64,000 nt of DNA from Azospirillum sp. RU38E (GTDB taxonomy: Bacteria > Pseudomonadota > Alphaproteobacteria > Azospirillales > Azospirillaceae). The position numbers and the translations under genes are program-made. The notes under the pieces were generated by a model, which saw nothing but the letters and a program-made list of their open reading frames with translations, made no database searches and had not been told where the DNA came from. How positions within the stretch are numbered: position 1 is the stretch's first letter; every line of letters starts with the position of its first letter. Below are positions 19,363 to 27,562 of the stretch, in pieces. The stretch is taken from positions 62,001-126,000 of the forward strand of contig NZ_FZOI01000012.1 of NCBI RefSeq assembly GCF_900188385.1, given 5' to 3'.

Positions 19363-19671
19363 ATGACCCAGGCCCAGCCCCTGTCGCCCAACCTGTCCGC
19401 CCTGCGCGATGCCATCTTCGCCGATCCGGCGCTGGTGGACCGCCTGTCCGCCATCAAGGAAAAGGATGCGCTCACCAGCGAACTGCTGGGTGTAGCCGCC
19501 GCCAAGGGGATCAGCGTGGATGCCGCCGCCCTGGGCGACAGCCTGGAAGCGGAACTGGCCAAGCTGGCCGATGCCGAACTGTCGGATGATGAGCTGGAAG
19601 CCGTCGCCGCCGGCTTCATCAATTACAGCAAGGTGCTCAAAGATCCGAAGAATGCCAAAGGCTCCTTCTAA
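19363..19671 (+). CDS. Nif11-like leader-peptide-domain protein (putative RiPP precursor)
   Basis: The 102-residue protein has the pattern of the Nif11/nitrile-hydratase-type leader family: an acidic helical N-terminus and the terminal motif ELSDDELEAVAAGF (residues about 73-86). In RiPP systems this motif precedes a double-Gly-like cleavage site. The remaining 15 or so residues after the AAG are basic and polar, with no cysteine and little sign of a typical core peptide. No modification enzyme, peptidase or exporter is next to it. It may be an orphan precursor, or a stand-alone Nif11-domain protein with another role. A good ribosome site (GGAGAGAG) precedes the ATG. Confidence 0.6.
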   Translation: MTQAQPLSPNLSALRDAIFADPALVDRLSAIKEKDALTSELLGVAAAKGISVDAAALGDSLEAELAKLADAELSDDELEAVAAGFINYSKVLKDPKNAKGSF

Positions 19672-19789
19672 TAGACAGCCGATGTCAAGGAACTGCCGCC
19701 AACCATTGTCCCCGTGACATGTTAGCGGTTGCAACAGGGCGCATGGCCGTGCGGGATGGAAGTCGCCCCTTTCCATCCGGGTACTGCCG

Positions 19790-20674
19790 ATGCGCCCTGT
19801 TCATATTGCCCTGGCCCTGCTGGTCGCCCTGATCTGGGGCGTGAATTTCGTTTTCATCAAAATGGCGCTGACGGGCTTTCCGCCGCTGCTGCTGACCGCC
19901 GCGCGGTTCACCCTGGCGGCATTGCCCATCCTGATCATCCCCAAGCCGCCGCAATTGCGCTGGCGCGATCTGGCGCTGGTCTCCAGCTTTCTGTTCATCG
20001 GGCATTATGCCTTTCTGTTCAGTGCGCTGGATAATGGTATGGCGCCGGGACTGGCCAGCATCCTGCTGCAAAGCCAGGCCTTCATCACCATGATGCTGGC
20101 CCTGCCGGTGCTGGGGGAACGGCCCGGCGGGCGGCAATTGGCCGGGGCCTGCATCGCCGCTGCCGGGCTGGCCGTGACGGCAGGTACCATCGGCGGGGAT
20201 GTTACCTGGATAGGCTTTGGCCTGACGCTTCTGGCGGCAGCCAGTTGGGCCATGGGCAATGTGCTGACGCGCCGCCTGCCCCCCACCCCTACCCTGCCGC
20301 TGATGGTCTGGCTGTCCGTGGTTCCCCCCTTGCCGGCCCTTTGCCTGTCACTGGCGATCGAGGGGCCGGGGCGGGTGGCGGAGGCGCTGAGCCATTTCAA
20401 CGGGGTCGCCGTGGCATCCCTGCTCTATATCGTGGTGCTGTCCACGCTGACGGCCTTCGGCATCTGGGGATTTCTGCTGAAAACCTACCGGGCCGGGCTG
20501 GTGGCACCCTTCTCTCTGATGGTGCCGGTCTTCGGCACCGTCACCGCCCATCTGGTCTATGGGGAAAGTTTCGGACCACAGCGGATGGCGGGTATGGCGC
20601 TGATCTTCATCGGCATCCTGGTACCATCCCTGCCGCTGGCCCGGCTGTTCGGACGGCGGGCGGCCCTGCCCTGA
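19790..20674 (+). CDS. EamA-family (DMT superfamily) transporter
   Basis: This 294-residue inner-membrane protein has ten predicted membrane spans, built from two EamA repeats. Typical stretches are LLVALIWGVNFVFIKMALTG in the first repeat and LYIVVLSTLTAFGIWGFLL with PVFGTVTAHLVYGE in the second. The family exports amino acids and other metabolites; some O-acetylserine/cysteine exporters look much like this. The substrate cannot be assigned. It converges on the reverse-strand operon to its right, with a GGCCCTGCCC/GGGCGGGCC hairpin at the junction (20662-20684). Confidence 0.85.
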   Translation: MRPVHIALALLVALIWGVNFVFIKMALTGFPPLLLTAARFTLAALPILIIPKPPQLRWRDLALVSSFLFIGHYAFLFSALDNGMAPGLASILLQSQAFITMMLALPVLGERPGGRQLAGACIAAAGLAVTAGTIGGDVTWIGFGLTLLAAASWAMGNVLTRRLPPTPTLPLMVWLSVVPPLPALCLSLAIEGPGRVAEALSHFNGVAVASLLYIVVLSTLTAFGIWGFLLKTYRAGLVAPFSLMVPVFGTVTAHLVYGESFGPQRMAGMALIFIGILVPSLPLARLFGRRAALP

Positions 20675-20701
20675 AGGGCGGGCCACCCGCTGGCGCATCG
20701 A

Positions 20702-22249
20702 TCACTTCACCGTATCAGCGGAGAAAATGAAGGAATAGCTGGTGGCATAGTGCGGCGTGCTGTCCGCCGCTTTCTCGCCATTGGCGGTCATCGGGAACAG
20801 GGTGACACTGCGCTGGGTCACCCCATTCTTGCGGAAGAAGGTGACGGCAGCAGACTGCGCAATGTCACCATATTGATGACAATCCATACAGGCCTTACCG
20901 GTTTGCACATAGGTTTCCATCGTCGTATTGGCCACCACCCGCGTAGCCGTGGCCGGGGTGATGCCCCCCACCGTCAGGGGCACCACGCTTTGCGGCGGGA
21001 TGGCCGTGGGCAGGGATGGCCATTGCACATCAATCAACCGATAATAATTGAACACGGATTGGGCGGGAAACAGGCCCCAGGCATATTGGTTGGTGCTGTT
21101 GGCCACATTCTCCACCGGCGTCATCCGCGTCACCTGCATCGGTGCCGCATAGGGACTGCAGCCCTGGGGCAGATAGGGCGGGCTGGTATTGTTGCAAGGA
21201 AACGAGGGGGACTTGTTGGCCTGACATTTGTAGAAATCCGTCGTAGGATCGCAAGATGGATTGAAATAGGTATAGCCGGGGCTGGGCTTGCGGTTGGGAT
21301 TGGCCGGCAAGTTCACCGTGTCCCCACCATTATCCGGCGCATTATCCACCTGTTCGAAGGTGGACCAGAGGAATTGCGGCGCCCCGGGCAGCCGGCGGAT
21401 AATATGCAGCCCGGTCAGGCCCACCGTCTGGTTGCTGGTATTGCCATAGGGGTCGGTCACGGTCGCCTGTGCCGTCAGGTACCGGTAGTTCAGTGACCCA
21501 TCAGCGGGAAGAACCACCCAGGCTGCCTTCAGTTCGATGGAGCCGACATTCAGGCCGAAGGTTTTGGCATTGCCAGCACAATCCACATCGCCCAGCCCCA
21601 TCGGCAGATTGAAACCGCCCATCCCGTTCTGGCCCGCATTGCTGGCGCAGGCTTCCTGCCCGGCAAAGCTGGTCAGATTCTGGCTGGTGATATAGGCAGC
21701 CTCATCCAGATTGATGCTGACCGTATAATAGGTCAGCCCACCGCGCTGGTCAGTCAGCCAATCCGGTTTCAGCGGGGTGCCGCTGGCCTGACCAATGGCC
21801 GAAAGGTCCAGCGAGGAAACCTCTGACAACACAGAGAGATTGAGCCGCCCCGGATGCGCCGCCGCCTTCTTCAAGGCGGCCTTATCACCGCTGAACAGCA
21901 GGTTGGCCAGGACATAGGTCTGCCAGACGGTGGGCTTGTTATTGCCGGGCACGCCGAACTGGCTGGCCGGTACGGACGTATCCGGCGTGCCCGGCTTGCT
22001 GCTGCTGGCCGCCCAGTTGAGATAAATGAATTGCTGCCAGGCAATGCAATCGGCATTGGTCTGGTTGCGCAGGTTGAAATTTGGCGGCAGCACCGGATTC
22101 ATGGTGATCTGGGTGGTACCGAAGCCGGTGCAGGGATTGCTGACGGTTTGGGCGGCGGCGGTGCCGGCGCCCAGCATCAACACGGACAGCAAAGCCAGCG
22201 CCGGGGCCACGCCCCGGCGGCAAAGCAGGGAGAGAACCCGGCGCAGCAT
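20702..22249 (-). CDS. Secreted mono-haem cytochrome c-like protein of unknown function
   Basis: The 515-residue precursor has a Sec signal peptide ending near residue 33 (GAGTAAA-QT). The one c-type haem motif, CMDCH, is at residues 454-458 near the C-terminus. The body is rich in Asn, Thr, Pro and Trp (IAWQQFIYLNW near residue 70; WSTFEQVDN and YAWGLFPAQ later), as in periplasmic beta-rich redox proteins. It begins 3 bases after the stop of the unidentified 600-residue gene and so is its operon partner. It could pass electrons from that protein. I recognise no family beyond the haem motif. Confidence 0.7.
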   Translation of the reverse strand: MLRRVLSLLCRRGVAPALALLSVLMLGAGTAAAQTVSNPCTGFGTTQITMNPVLPPNFNLRNQTNADCIAWQQFIYLNWAASSSKPGTPDTSVPASQFGVPGNNKPTVWQTYVLANLLFSGDKAALKKAAAHPGRLNLSVLSEVSSLDLSAIGQASGTPLKPDWLTDQRGGLTYYTVSINLDEAAYITSQNLTSFAGQEACASNAGQNGMGGFNLPMGLGDVDCAGNAKTFGLNVGSIELKAAWVVLPADGSLNYRYLTAQATVTDPYGNTSNQTVGLTGLHIIRRLPGAPQFLWSTFEQVDNAPDNGGDTVNLPANPNRKPSPGYTYFNPSCDPTTDFYKCQANKSPSFPCNNTSPPYLPQGCSPYAAPMQVTRMTPVENVANSTNQYAWGLFPAQSVFNYYRLIDVQWPSLPTAIPPQSVVPLTVGGITPATATRVVANTTMETYVQTGKACMDCHQYGDIAQSAAVTFFRKNGVTQRSVTLFPMTANGEKAADSTPHYATSYSFIFSADTVK

Positions 22250-22252
22250 GGA

Positions 22253-24055
22253 TCAGGCCCCCGCCGTGATATGGACCAGCGCCGGCATGGTCTGGGTATC
22301 GCCGTTCAGCGAGACCGACAGGGCACGCAGGCCGGGCGTCGCCCCACTGGCAACCGAAACGGTCAGCGTCAGCGCTGTATAGCTGCCGGGGTAAGAATTG
22401 CCGGGCACGGCATAGGAGACCGGGCTGGCACCCGTCACCGTCACCGTGACATCGCTATCCACCGCCCCGCCGGACAGTTCCGTCAGCACCGCGACGCTGG
22501 GCAGGTCAGCGCCTTCATAATTGCTGACAATCAGGGTCAGGGCCGCCTCCCCCCCGCCCGCCGGCAGGAAGGGCGCGATCATCGTGGTGTTGCTGGACAT
22601 GGGGAGGACGAACCCGGTGGGATTGGGCTCCACCACCGCATAATAGGCGTTCCACAACACCGAATACATGCACTGCAAAGGTGCTGCCTGCGACCCCGCC
22701 CCGGCACAGGGCAGCGTGGGCGGCGTGGCATCGGTGGAAAGCGGGCGGGCATAAAGCCCCACCTCAAACTGCTGCGCGATCTGACCAGCCCAGGTAATGG
22801 CGCTGCCATTGATCTGGATGTCGGCCAGGGTCAGGGATGGATCCATGGCAAGCCACGACAATGGTATCTGACAGGCGGCGTGCAGGATGAAACCACCATC
22901 GCCGGTATTGCCGGGGAAATTCTGGCCGGTCACCGGGTCAACCAGCGTGGCCGCACCGCGCACCACCTGCCAGATGTCGGACGGCTTGGCGTCTGCCGGG
23001 ACATTCTTGCCGACCTGGATACGCGGGCCGAAGCTCCAGGTGGTGAAATTGGGCATCTGAATATAAAGCCCGAACGGATTGGCCAGATTGACCAGCTGAT
23101 ACGCCCCCGTCACCTGACCGCCGACCACCTGGTTTACCGTCTGGCCGATATGCGGGTCGCTGTTGCGATAGGCCTGGCCGTACTGGCCGCAGCAGAGCAG
23201 CTTCTGCGCATCGCTGTTGCCGCTGACCAGTTGCTGGGTGGAAACGCCGGCCAGTCCGATTTCCGTCTGCAGGGTATTGGGCGTGCTGGTCAGATGGATG
23301 GCACCGCCGCTGCGGTCGGCCAGCGCGCCCGTGCGGGACGATTTCGGGCCACTATTCCACTTGTTCAACGGGTTATAGGCGGGGCGGCCCGTGCCCGGAT
23401 CCGTCACGACGTTACCGTCGGCGTCCTTCAATGTCAGATCACCCTCGGTAATGACCACCAGATGATCGGTATGCAGGCCATAATTCAGGATTTCATTATA
23501 CAGCTCCACCACGCGGGTGGGGCTGATGGCCCAGAGGGAATACCAATATTCCGGGTTTTCGCAGCAGAAATCGATACGGATGATATTATTATTTTCATCC
23601 CGTGCTGCCGCCCATTCACAATATTCATCATGCCAGCCGCGCGGGCCATAGGGGCCGTATTTCTGCAACGGGCCGCTCCAGTTCGCCTGCGGGCAGAACT
23701 GTGCCGGAATATCCGGCAACGGGGTAGCATTTGCCCCGTAATAGCCAGTATCGGCCAGGGAATAGATATCCGGCATCTCCAGCTTATAGGGATTGGCCGG
23801 CGGGATCGGTGGCGTGGCGGAGCAATATTGCATCAGGCGGCCGGAAAAGGCCGACCAGGACACCTGCGCCGTCTGGGAGCCGGGCGGAATGACCGTGTCC
23901 GTGGGATCATAAAAAAAGGACGGGGCCGCTGGCATCGCCTGCTGCACAAAGCCTTTCAGATTGTCATTCCACAGCGCGGCCAGCGCTGCCTGCTTCTCGG
24001 TGGAAGCCGGAAAATCAACAATGAAGGCCGGCGTGCCGAATGTGAAATCGGTCAT
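22253..24055 (-). CDS. Large protein of unknown function, partner of a haem protein
   Basis: I cannot assign this 600-residue protein. No signal peptide is visible. It has many aromatic and cysteine residues, with notable segments GWHDEYCEWAAA and DFCCENPEYWYSLW (about 135-175), then LLCCGQYGQAYRNSDPHIG and ANPFGLYIQMPNF in the middle. The last 110 residues read as an Ig-like beta domain (SVAVLTELSGGAVDSDVTVTV). Paired cysteines and the haem-protein neighbour suggest an oxidoreductase or a metal- or cofactor-binding enzyme, but no catalytic signature is certain. It is the first gene of a two-gene operon and is divergent from the methyltransferase gene. Confidence 0.65.
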   Translation of the reverse strand: MTDFTFGTPAFIVDFPASTEKQAALAALWNDNLKGFVQQAMPAAPSFFYDPTDTVIPPGSQTAQVSWSAFSGRLMQYCSATPPIPPANPYKLEMPDIYSLADTGYYGANATPLPDIPAQFCPQANWSGPLQKYGPYGPRGWHDEYCEWAAARDENNNIIRIDFCCENPEYWYSLWAISPTRVVELYNEILNYGLHTDHLVVITEGDLTLKDADGNVVTDPGTGRPAYNPLNKWNSGPKSSRTGALADRSGGAIHLTSTPNTLQTEIGLAGVSTQQLVSGNSDAQKLLCCGQYGQAYRNSDPHIGQTVNQVVGGQVTGAYQLVNLANPFGLYIQMPNFTTWSFGPRIQVGKNVPADAKPSDIWQVVRGAATLVDPVTGQNFPGNTGDGGFILHAACQIPLSWLAMDPSLTLADIQINGSAITWAGQIAQQFEVGLYARPLSTDATPPTLPCAGAGSQAAPLQCMYSVLWNAYYAVVEPNPTGFVLPMSSNTTMIAPFLPAGGGEAALTLIVSNYEGADLPSVAVLTELSGGAVDSDVTVTVTGASPVSYAVPGNSYPGSYTALTLTVSVASGATPGLRALSVSLNGDTQTMPALVHITAGA

Positions 24056-24381
24056 CTCTCACCCCTAGTTGCACATGGTGGAAAAATCTCCCGCCCGAAC
24101 TGTCAGCCTACGCCTATGACATGGTCAAGTTAAAGTTGTTCATAATTGGACATTGTTCCACCAGATTTGCCGGGCCGCTTCTGCCGGGAGGACGGGGCAG
24201 CGGGAAAAATCCGCCGCCCCACCGCCGGACACACCCCGGCATTTTCCGCCGCCTCAGTCAGAAACCCCAGCATTTCCGCCAAATTCACCCGCTGGCACGC
24301 CATTTGCTTTCATGATTTCCCGAATACCGGGCGGCCCGAGGGGGGCAACGGACCGGCAGAAAGAACCGAAGGAGTTTTCCC
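24056..24381. other. Intergenic region between divergent genes
   Basis: This 326-base region holds the upstream sequences of both divergent transcripts. Its left third is AT-rich (around 24110-24160) and is a plausible promoter area for the reverse operon. Its right third has a sigma-54 promoter. Short open frames here look spurious. Confidence 0.5.
24293..24307 (+). promoter_or_regulatory. Sigma-54 (RpoN) promoter, -24/-12 type
   Basis: TGGCAC (24293-24298), five bases GCCAT, then TTGC (24304-24307) matches the sigma-54 consensus TGGCACNNNNNTTGC at every defined position, with GG and GC at the required spacing. It is on the strand of the TPR/methyltransferase gene, whose ATG is about 75 bases downstream. 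The gene should then need RpoN and an enhancer-binding activator. No activator site was identified. Confidence 0.75.
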
Positions 24382-26004
24382 ATGTCGTTCGTCCAGGATT
24401 GCGTCAGCCTGTCCCGTCAGCATCTGATGGCCGGTTATCTGGCCGAAGCCGAGATGAGCTGCCGCACGGCGCTCCAGGCCGAACCGGAACATTCGGAAGC
24501 CACCCATCTGCTGGGCATCATCGCACTGCGCTCCAACCGCGCGGCCGAAGCCAATGACCTGTTCAACAAGGCCATCGCCCTGGACGACCATAAGGCGGAA
24601 TTCCATAACAGCCGCGGCGTGCTGCTCTATGGCTGCTGCCGCTTCGTCGAAGCGGCGGTGGAATTCGCCAAGGCGGTGGAACTGGATGATAATGATCCGG
24701 TTTCCCACAATAATCTGGGCAATGCCCTGCGCGCCCAGGGCGATCTGATGGAATCAGAGCAGTGCTTCCGCCGCGCCATCGCCCGCCGCCCCTCTTATGC
24801 CGAGGCGCATAACAATCTGGGTAACACGCTGCGCGATCTGGGCAATCTGGGCGAGGCGGAATTCTGCTTCCGCCATTCCCTGGCGCTGCGGCCGAAGAAC
24901 CTGGATGCCGCTTATAATCTGGCAGCCTTGCTGCTTTATACTGACCGGCTGGATGAAGCCGGCCGCCTGTTCGCCAATGTGCTGGCCGGCGATCCTTCCC
25001 GCGGGGAAGCCGCCATCGGTCTGGCGCAGGTGTTCCAGGGCCAGGGCCGTCTTGATGATGCTATCGCCCTGCTGACCGGGGTTCACAACCGTATGCCTGA
25101 AAATTCCGATGTGCTGTTCGCCCTGCAGCTGCTGCGTTCCACGCAGATCCCCGCCTGGCACATCCCGATGATCAATGATCATGAACGCAATGATGCCTAT
25201 GAGGCGGCCTTGCTGAACAATGTGCAGGAAGGCGATGTGGTGCTGGAAATCGGCACCGGTTCCGCCCTGGTGGCAATGATGGCCGCCCGCGCTGGCGCCG
25301 GCCATGTCTATACCTGCGAGATGCACAAGCCGCTGGTTGAGGTGGCGCGGGAAACCGTGGCGGTGAACGGCTATAGCGACCGCGTCAGCGTCATCGGCAA
25401 GAAATCCACCGATCTGGTGATCGGCAGCGACATGCCGGAAAAGGCCGATATCTTCGTCTCTGAACTGATCAATGTCGGGATGCTGGCGCCGGACATGCTG
25501 GCCATCCTGCAACATGCCCGCCAGAACCTGCTGAAGCCGGGTGCCAAGATCATCCCGGCCTCGGCCACCGTCTGGTGCTCCCTGGTGCAGGCTGACGATC
25601 TGCGCCGGATCAGCCCGATCCGCACCATCAGCGGCTTTGACATGTCGCGTTTCGACCAGTTCCGCACGCCGGGTTACTGCACGCTGGATCTGGCCGCCGA
25701 TAATCACCAGCTGCTTTCCAACCCGGAACAGGCCTGGTTCTTCGATTTCTACAAGAACATGCCGGCCACCGCCTCCAAGGCGCTGACTGTCACCGCCAGC
25801 GAGACGGGCATTGCCCATGGTGTCGCCTTCTGGTTCGACCTGCATATGGATGGGCAGGTGACCTACAATTCCAACTCCCCCACCCGGACCAACCATTGGA
25901 AGCAGGCCGTCTATTTCTTCGGCCAGGATTTGCCGGTGGTGAAGGGCCAGCCGGTGATGATCGGCACTGGGTACGACCGCACCCAGATCCACTTCTATAT
26001 CTGA
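24382..26004 (+). CDS. TPR-repeat protein with PRMT-like SAM methyltransferase domain
   Basis: The 540-residue protein has about six N-terminal tetratricopeptide repeats (residues 10-235; for example SHNNLGNALRAQGDLMESEQ). A Rossmann SAM-dependent methyltransferase follows, with motif I VLEIGTGSA at 287-295. The C-terminal half reads like a protein arginine methyltransferase of the PRMT7/9 type. The double-E loop region is SELINVGMLAPD (360-371), where the first Glu is present and the second is not obvious, and TNHWKQAVYFF matches the THW loop plus barrel strand. PRMT-like enzymes are unusual in bacteria. The sigma-54 promoter suggests a link to motility or nitrogen-regulated functions. The substrate is unknown. 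Confidence 0.8.
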   Translation: MSFVQDCVSLSRQHLMAGYLAEAEMSCRTALQAEPEHSEATHLLGIIALRSNRAAEANDLFNKAIALDDHKAEFHNSRGVLLYGCCRFVEAAVEFAKAVELDDNDPVSHNNLGNALRAQGDLMESEQCFRRAIARRPSYAEAHNNLGNTLRDLGNLGEAEFCFRHSLALRPKNLDAAYNLAALLLYTDRLDEAGRLFANVLAGDPSRGEAAIGLAQVFQGQGRLDDAIALLTGVHNRMPENSDVLFALQLLRSTQIPAWHIPMINDHERNDAYEAALLNNVQEGDVVLEIGTGSALVAMMAARAGAGHVYTCEMHKPLVEVARETVAVNGYSDRVSVIGKKSTDLVIGSDMPEKADIFVSELINVGMLAPDMLAILQHARQNLLKPGAKIIPASATVWCSLVQADDLRRISPIRTISGFDMSRFDQFRTPGYCTLDLAADNHQLLSNPEQAWFFDFYKNMPATASKALTVTASETGIAHGVAFWFDLHMDGQVTYNSNSPTRTNHWKQAVYFFGQDLPVVKGQPVMIGTGYDRTQIHFYI

Positions 26005-26073
26005 GCAATCGTCAGACGGTCGGGAGGGGGCTTGACCTCTCCCCCGACCCTGCCACACTCCCCAACCAGCATG

Positions 26074-26103
26074 AGGGGCGGCGCCAGATTTGGCGCCGCC
26101 CTT
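26074..26103 (+). terminator. Hairpin after the TPR/methyltransferase gene
   Basis: AGGGGCGGCGCCA (26074-26086) and TGGCGCCGCCCTT (26091-26103) form a very stable stem with a 4-base loop. The downstream sequence AGCCTTTG is only weakly T-rich, so termination is likely but not certain. A second GC-rich hairpin (GGTCGGG/CCCGACC) is at 26018-26049. Confidence 0.55.
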
Positions 26104-26126
26104 AGCCTTTGTCGGGGATAAGCCGG

Positions 26127-26666
26127 ATGAATCTGTTCCTGCGTCTGTTGCGTGTGGTGATTGCGGCCCTGCTCTGGCGCAGGCGGCTGGCGCCGCTGGA
26201 TACATCCGTCGTGGGTTTCCGGGTCTGGATCAATGACCTGGACACCAACCTTCATATGAATAATGGCCGCTACTTCACGGTGGCTGATCTTGGCCGGGTT
26301 GATCTGATGATCCGCAGCGGCATGTTGCGCTTGATCCTGCGGCGGAAATGGATGCCCGTGCTGGGAGGGGCGACCATCCGCTTCCGCCGCGAATTGAAGC
26401 CGCTTCAGCCCTATCGGCTGAAAACCAGGGTCCTGTGCTGGGAAGGCAAATGGATCTTCCTGGAACATGTCTTCGAAACCATGGGCGGCGATGTCGCTGC
26501 CGTCATCGTGGTGAAGGCGGTGTTTCTGGAAAAAGGCCGGTCGGTCGATACGGCTGAACTGATGCATGCCTTAGGCCTGGATATCCCCTCCCCGCCGATG
26601 CCGGCGGATATTGAAGCGTGGCAACATACCGAACGCGCCATCAGCAACCGCGCCAAGGAAGGCTGA
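26127..26666 (+). CDS. Hot-dog fold thioesterase-like protein
   Basis: The protein of about 179 residues resembles the 4-hydroxybenzoyl-CoA thioesterase/THEM6-like group. It has VWINDLDTNLHMNNGRYFT, in which the aspartate and the HMNNGRY stretch are the family hallmark, and a downstream FLEHVFETMGGDVAAVIVVKAVFL strand pair. It probably hydrolyses an acyl-CoA thioester. The N-terminal 20 residues are hydrophobic and basic (LFLRLLRVVIAALLWRRR) and may tether it to the membrane. The ATG at 26127 is preferred over 26109. Confidence 0.75.
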   Translation: MNLFLRLLRVVIAALLWRRRLAPLDTSVVGFRVWINDLDTNLHMNNGRYFTVADLGRVDLMIRSGMLRLILRRKWMPVLGGATIRFRRELKPLQPYRLKTRVLCWEGKWIFLEHVFETMGGDVAAVIVVKAVFLEKGRSVDTAELMHALGLDIPSPPMPADIEAWQHTERAISNRAKEG

Positions 26667-26998
26667 GCCGTCCGATCCCCCCCGGGAGCCGGGTGCTGGC
26701 CGGCCGGCGGAATTTCCACCATGGGCGCTGATATCATCACAGCCCCTGATTGCATGGCTTATCGTTGGTTAATAGGAGGGAGTCACCTCCTATGGTAGCG
26801 TTCATGCCGATTTGCACTGCTGGAAACGCAAGGAAAACCTACGACAACGCCACCGAAGGCTGCTGACATGTAAACGCGTTAAATTTTAATTGAGATAAGA
26901 TAGTAAGAAATGCAATTGACAGACGAAAAATTCGTCTTATTTTACCCCCAGTCATATTACTCATTTCATCGGTTTTTGGCGCCTGGAGGAGGGGGAAG
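26667..26998. other. Upstream region of the contractile injection operon
   Basis: This 332-base stretch has no convincing gene. Its right half (26870-26960) is clearly AT-rich against the window average, and it contains the promoter-like element at 26916-26943. The first structural gene follows a strong ribosome site (GGAGGAGGGGGAAG). Confidence 0.6.
26916..26943 (+). promoter_or_regulatory. Candidate promoter of the contractile injection operon
   Basis: TTGACA (26916-26921), a perfect -35 box, is followed after 16 bases by TATTTT (26938-26943). The spacer carries the inverted repeat AGACGAA (26921-26927) and TTCGTCT (26931-26937), a possible operator between the two boxes. The element lies about 55 bases upstream of the first gene. 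It is a pattern match and is not verified. Confidence 0.45.
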
Positions 26999-27562
26999 AT
27001 GCTGGATCGGGCGCTGCTGTTCGTGAAAGACGCCCTCGATTCCCATCTGCAGCGGAGTCTGTCGCTGCCGGAATCTGTCGTTGTTCTCAATCATCTCAGT
27101 ACCAATGATGGCGCCGGCAATCAAAAAAATCAAAATCGCCTGATCATGACCTTAACAAAACTTGAATATGACACGTCTCGTGCATATTACAATAATTCAC
27201 AGAGTCAAAACGGACAAACATCGAAAAACGTTCCACAGTTCTTTAATTTAAATATATTAATTTCTTCAAATTTTGATGATTATATCGAATCTTTGAAAGT
27301 TCTTTCTCATGCAATTTTGTTTTTTCAATCTAATAACAGCTTTCAACGTGCATCATATCCGCACCTGCCAGAGACATTGCAAAGTCTTGACATCGAAATC
27401 GAAAGCACGTCGGACGCAAAATCCTATGAGATGTGGGGCGCTCTGGGCAGCAGCTATCTGCCATCCGTCCTCTATAAAATCCGCCGTTTAATGATGGATG
27501 GCCGGCAGATCGCCGGTTTCCAGACCCCGATGCGGGAGCCATTGACAGAGGTGGGGTCATGA
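26999..27562 (+). CDS. Contractile injection system cap/terminator protein (Pvc16/DUF4255 family)
   Basis: The 187-residue protein matches the DUF4255/Pvc16 N-terminal family that caps the distal end of the sheath-tube. The expected pattern is present: the N-terminal helix LDRALLFVKDALDSHL, the LIMTLTKLEYDTS and NLNILISSNFDDYIESL strands and helix, and the terminal SYLPSVLYKIRRLMMDG. It is the first gene of the eCIS operon and overlaps the next gene by 4 bases. The stretch 27120-27420 is markedly AT-rich, with codon use unlike the neighbouring genes. Confidence 0.85.
   Translation: MLDRALLFVKDALDSHLQRSLSLPESVVVLNHLSTNDGAGNQKNQNRLIMTLTKLEYDTSRAYYNNSQSQNGQTSKNVPQFFNLNILISSNFDDYIESLKVLSHAILFFQSNNSFQRASYPHLPETLQSLDIEIESTSDAKSYEMWGALGSSYLPSVLYKIRRLMMDGRQIAGFQTPMREPLTEVGS

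Noticed and set aside
22253-24055. LodA/GoxA-type quinoprotein oxidase
   Set aside because: The pairing with a second gene and the size suggested it, but I could not find the expected Trp/Cys cofactor motif or any recognisable LodA segment.
21854-24133. 759-codon forward open frame opposite the two-gene redox-like operon
   Set aside because: The frame has Gly/Arg/His/Gln-rich composition typical of antisense shadow. The reverse frames have a signal peptide, a haem motif and normal composition.
24121-24557. Small forward open frames upstream of the TPR/methyltransferase gene
   Set aside because: They overlap the sigma-54 promoter or the start of the real gene, lack ribosome sites and have Pro/Arg/His-rich shadow composition.
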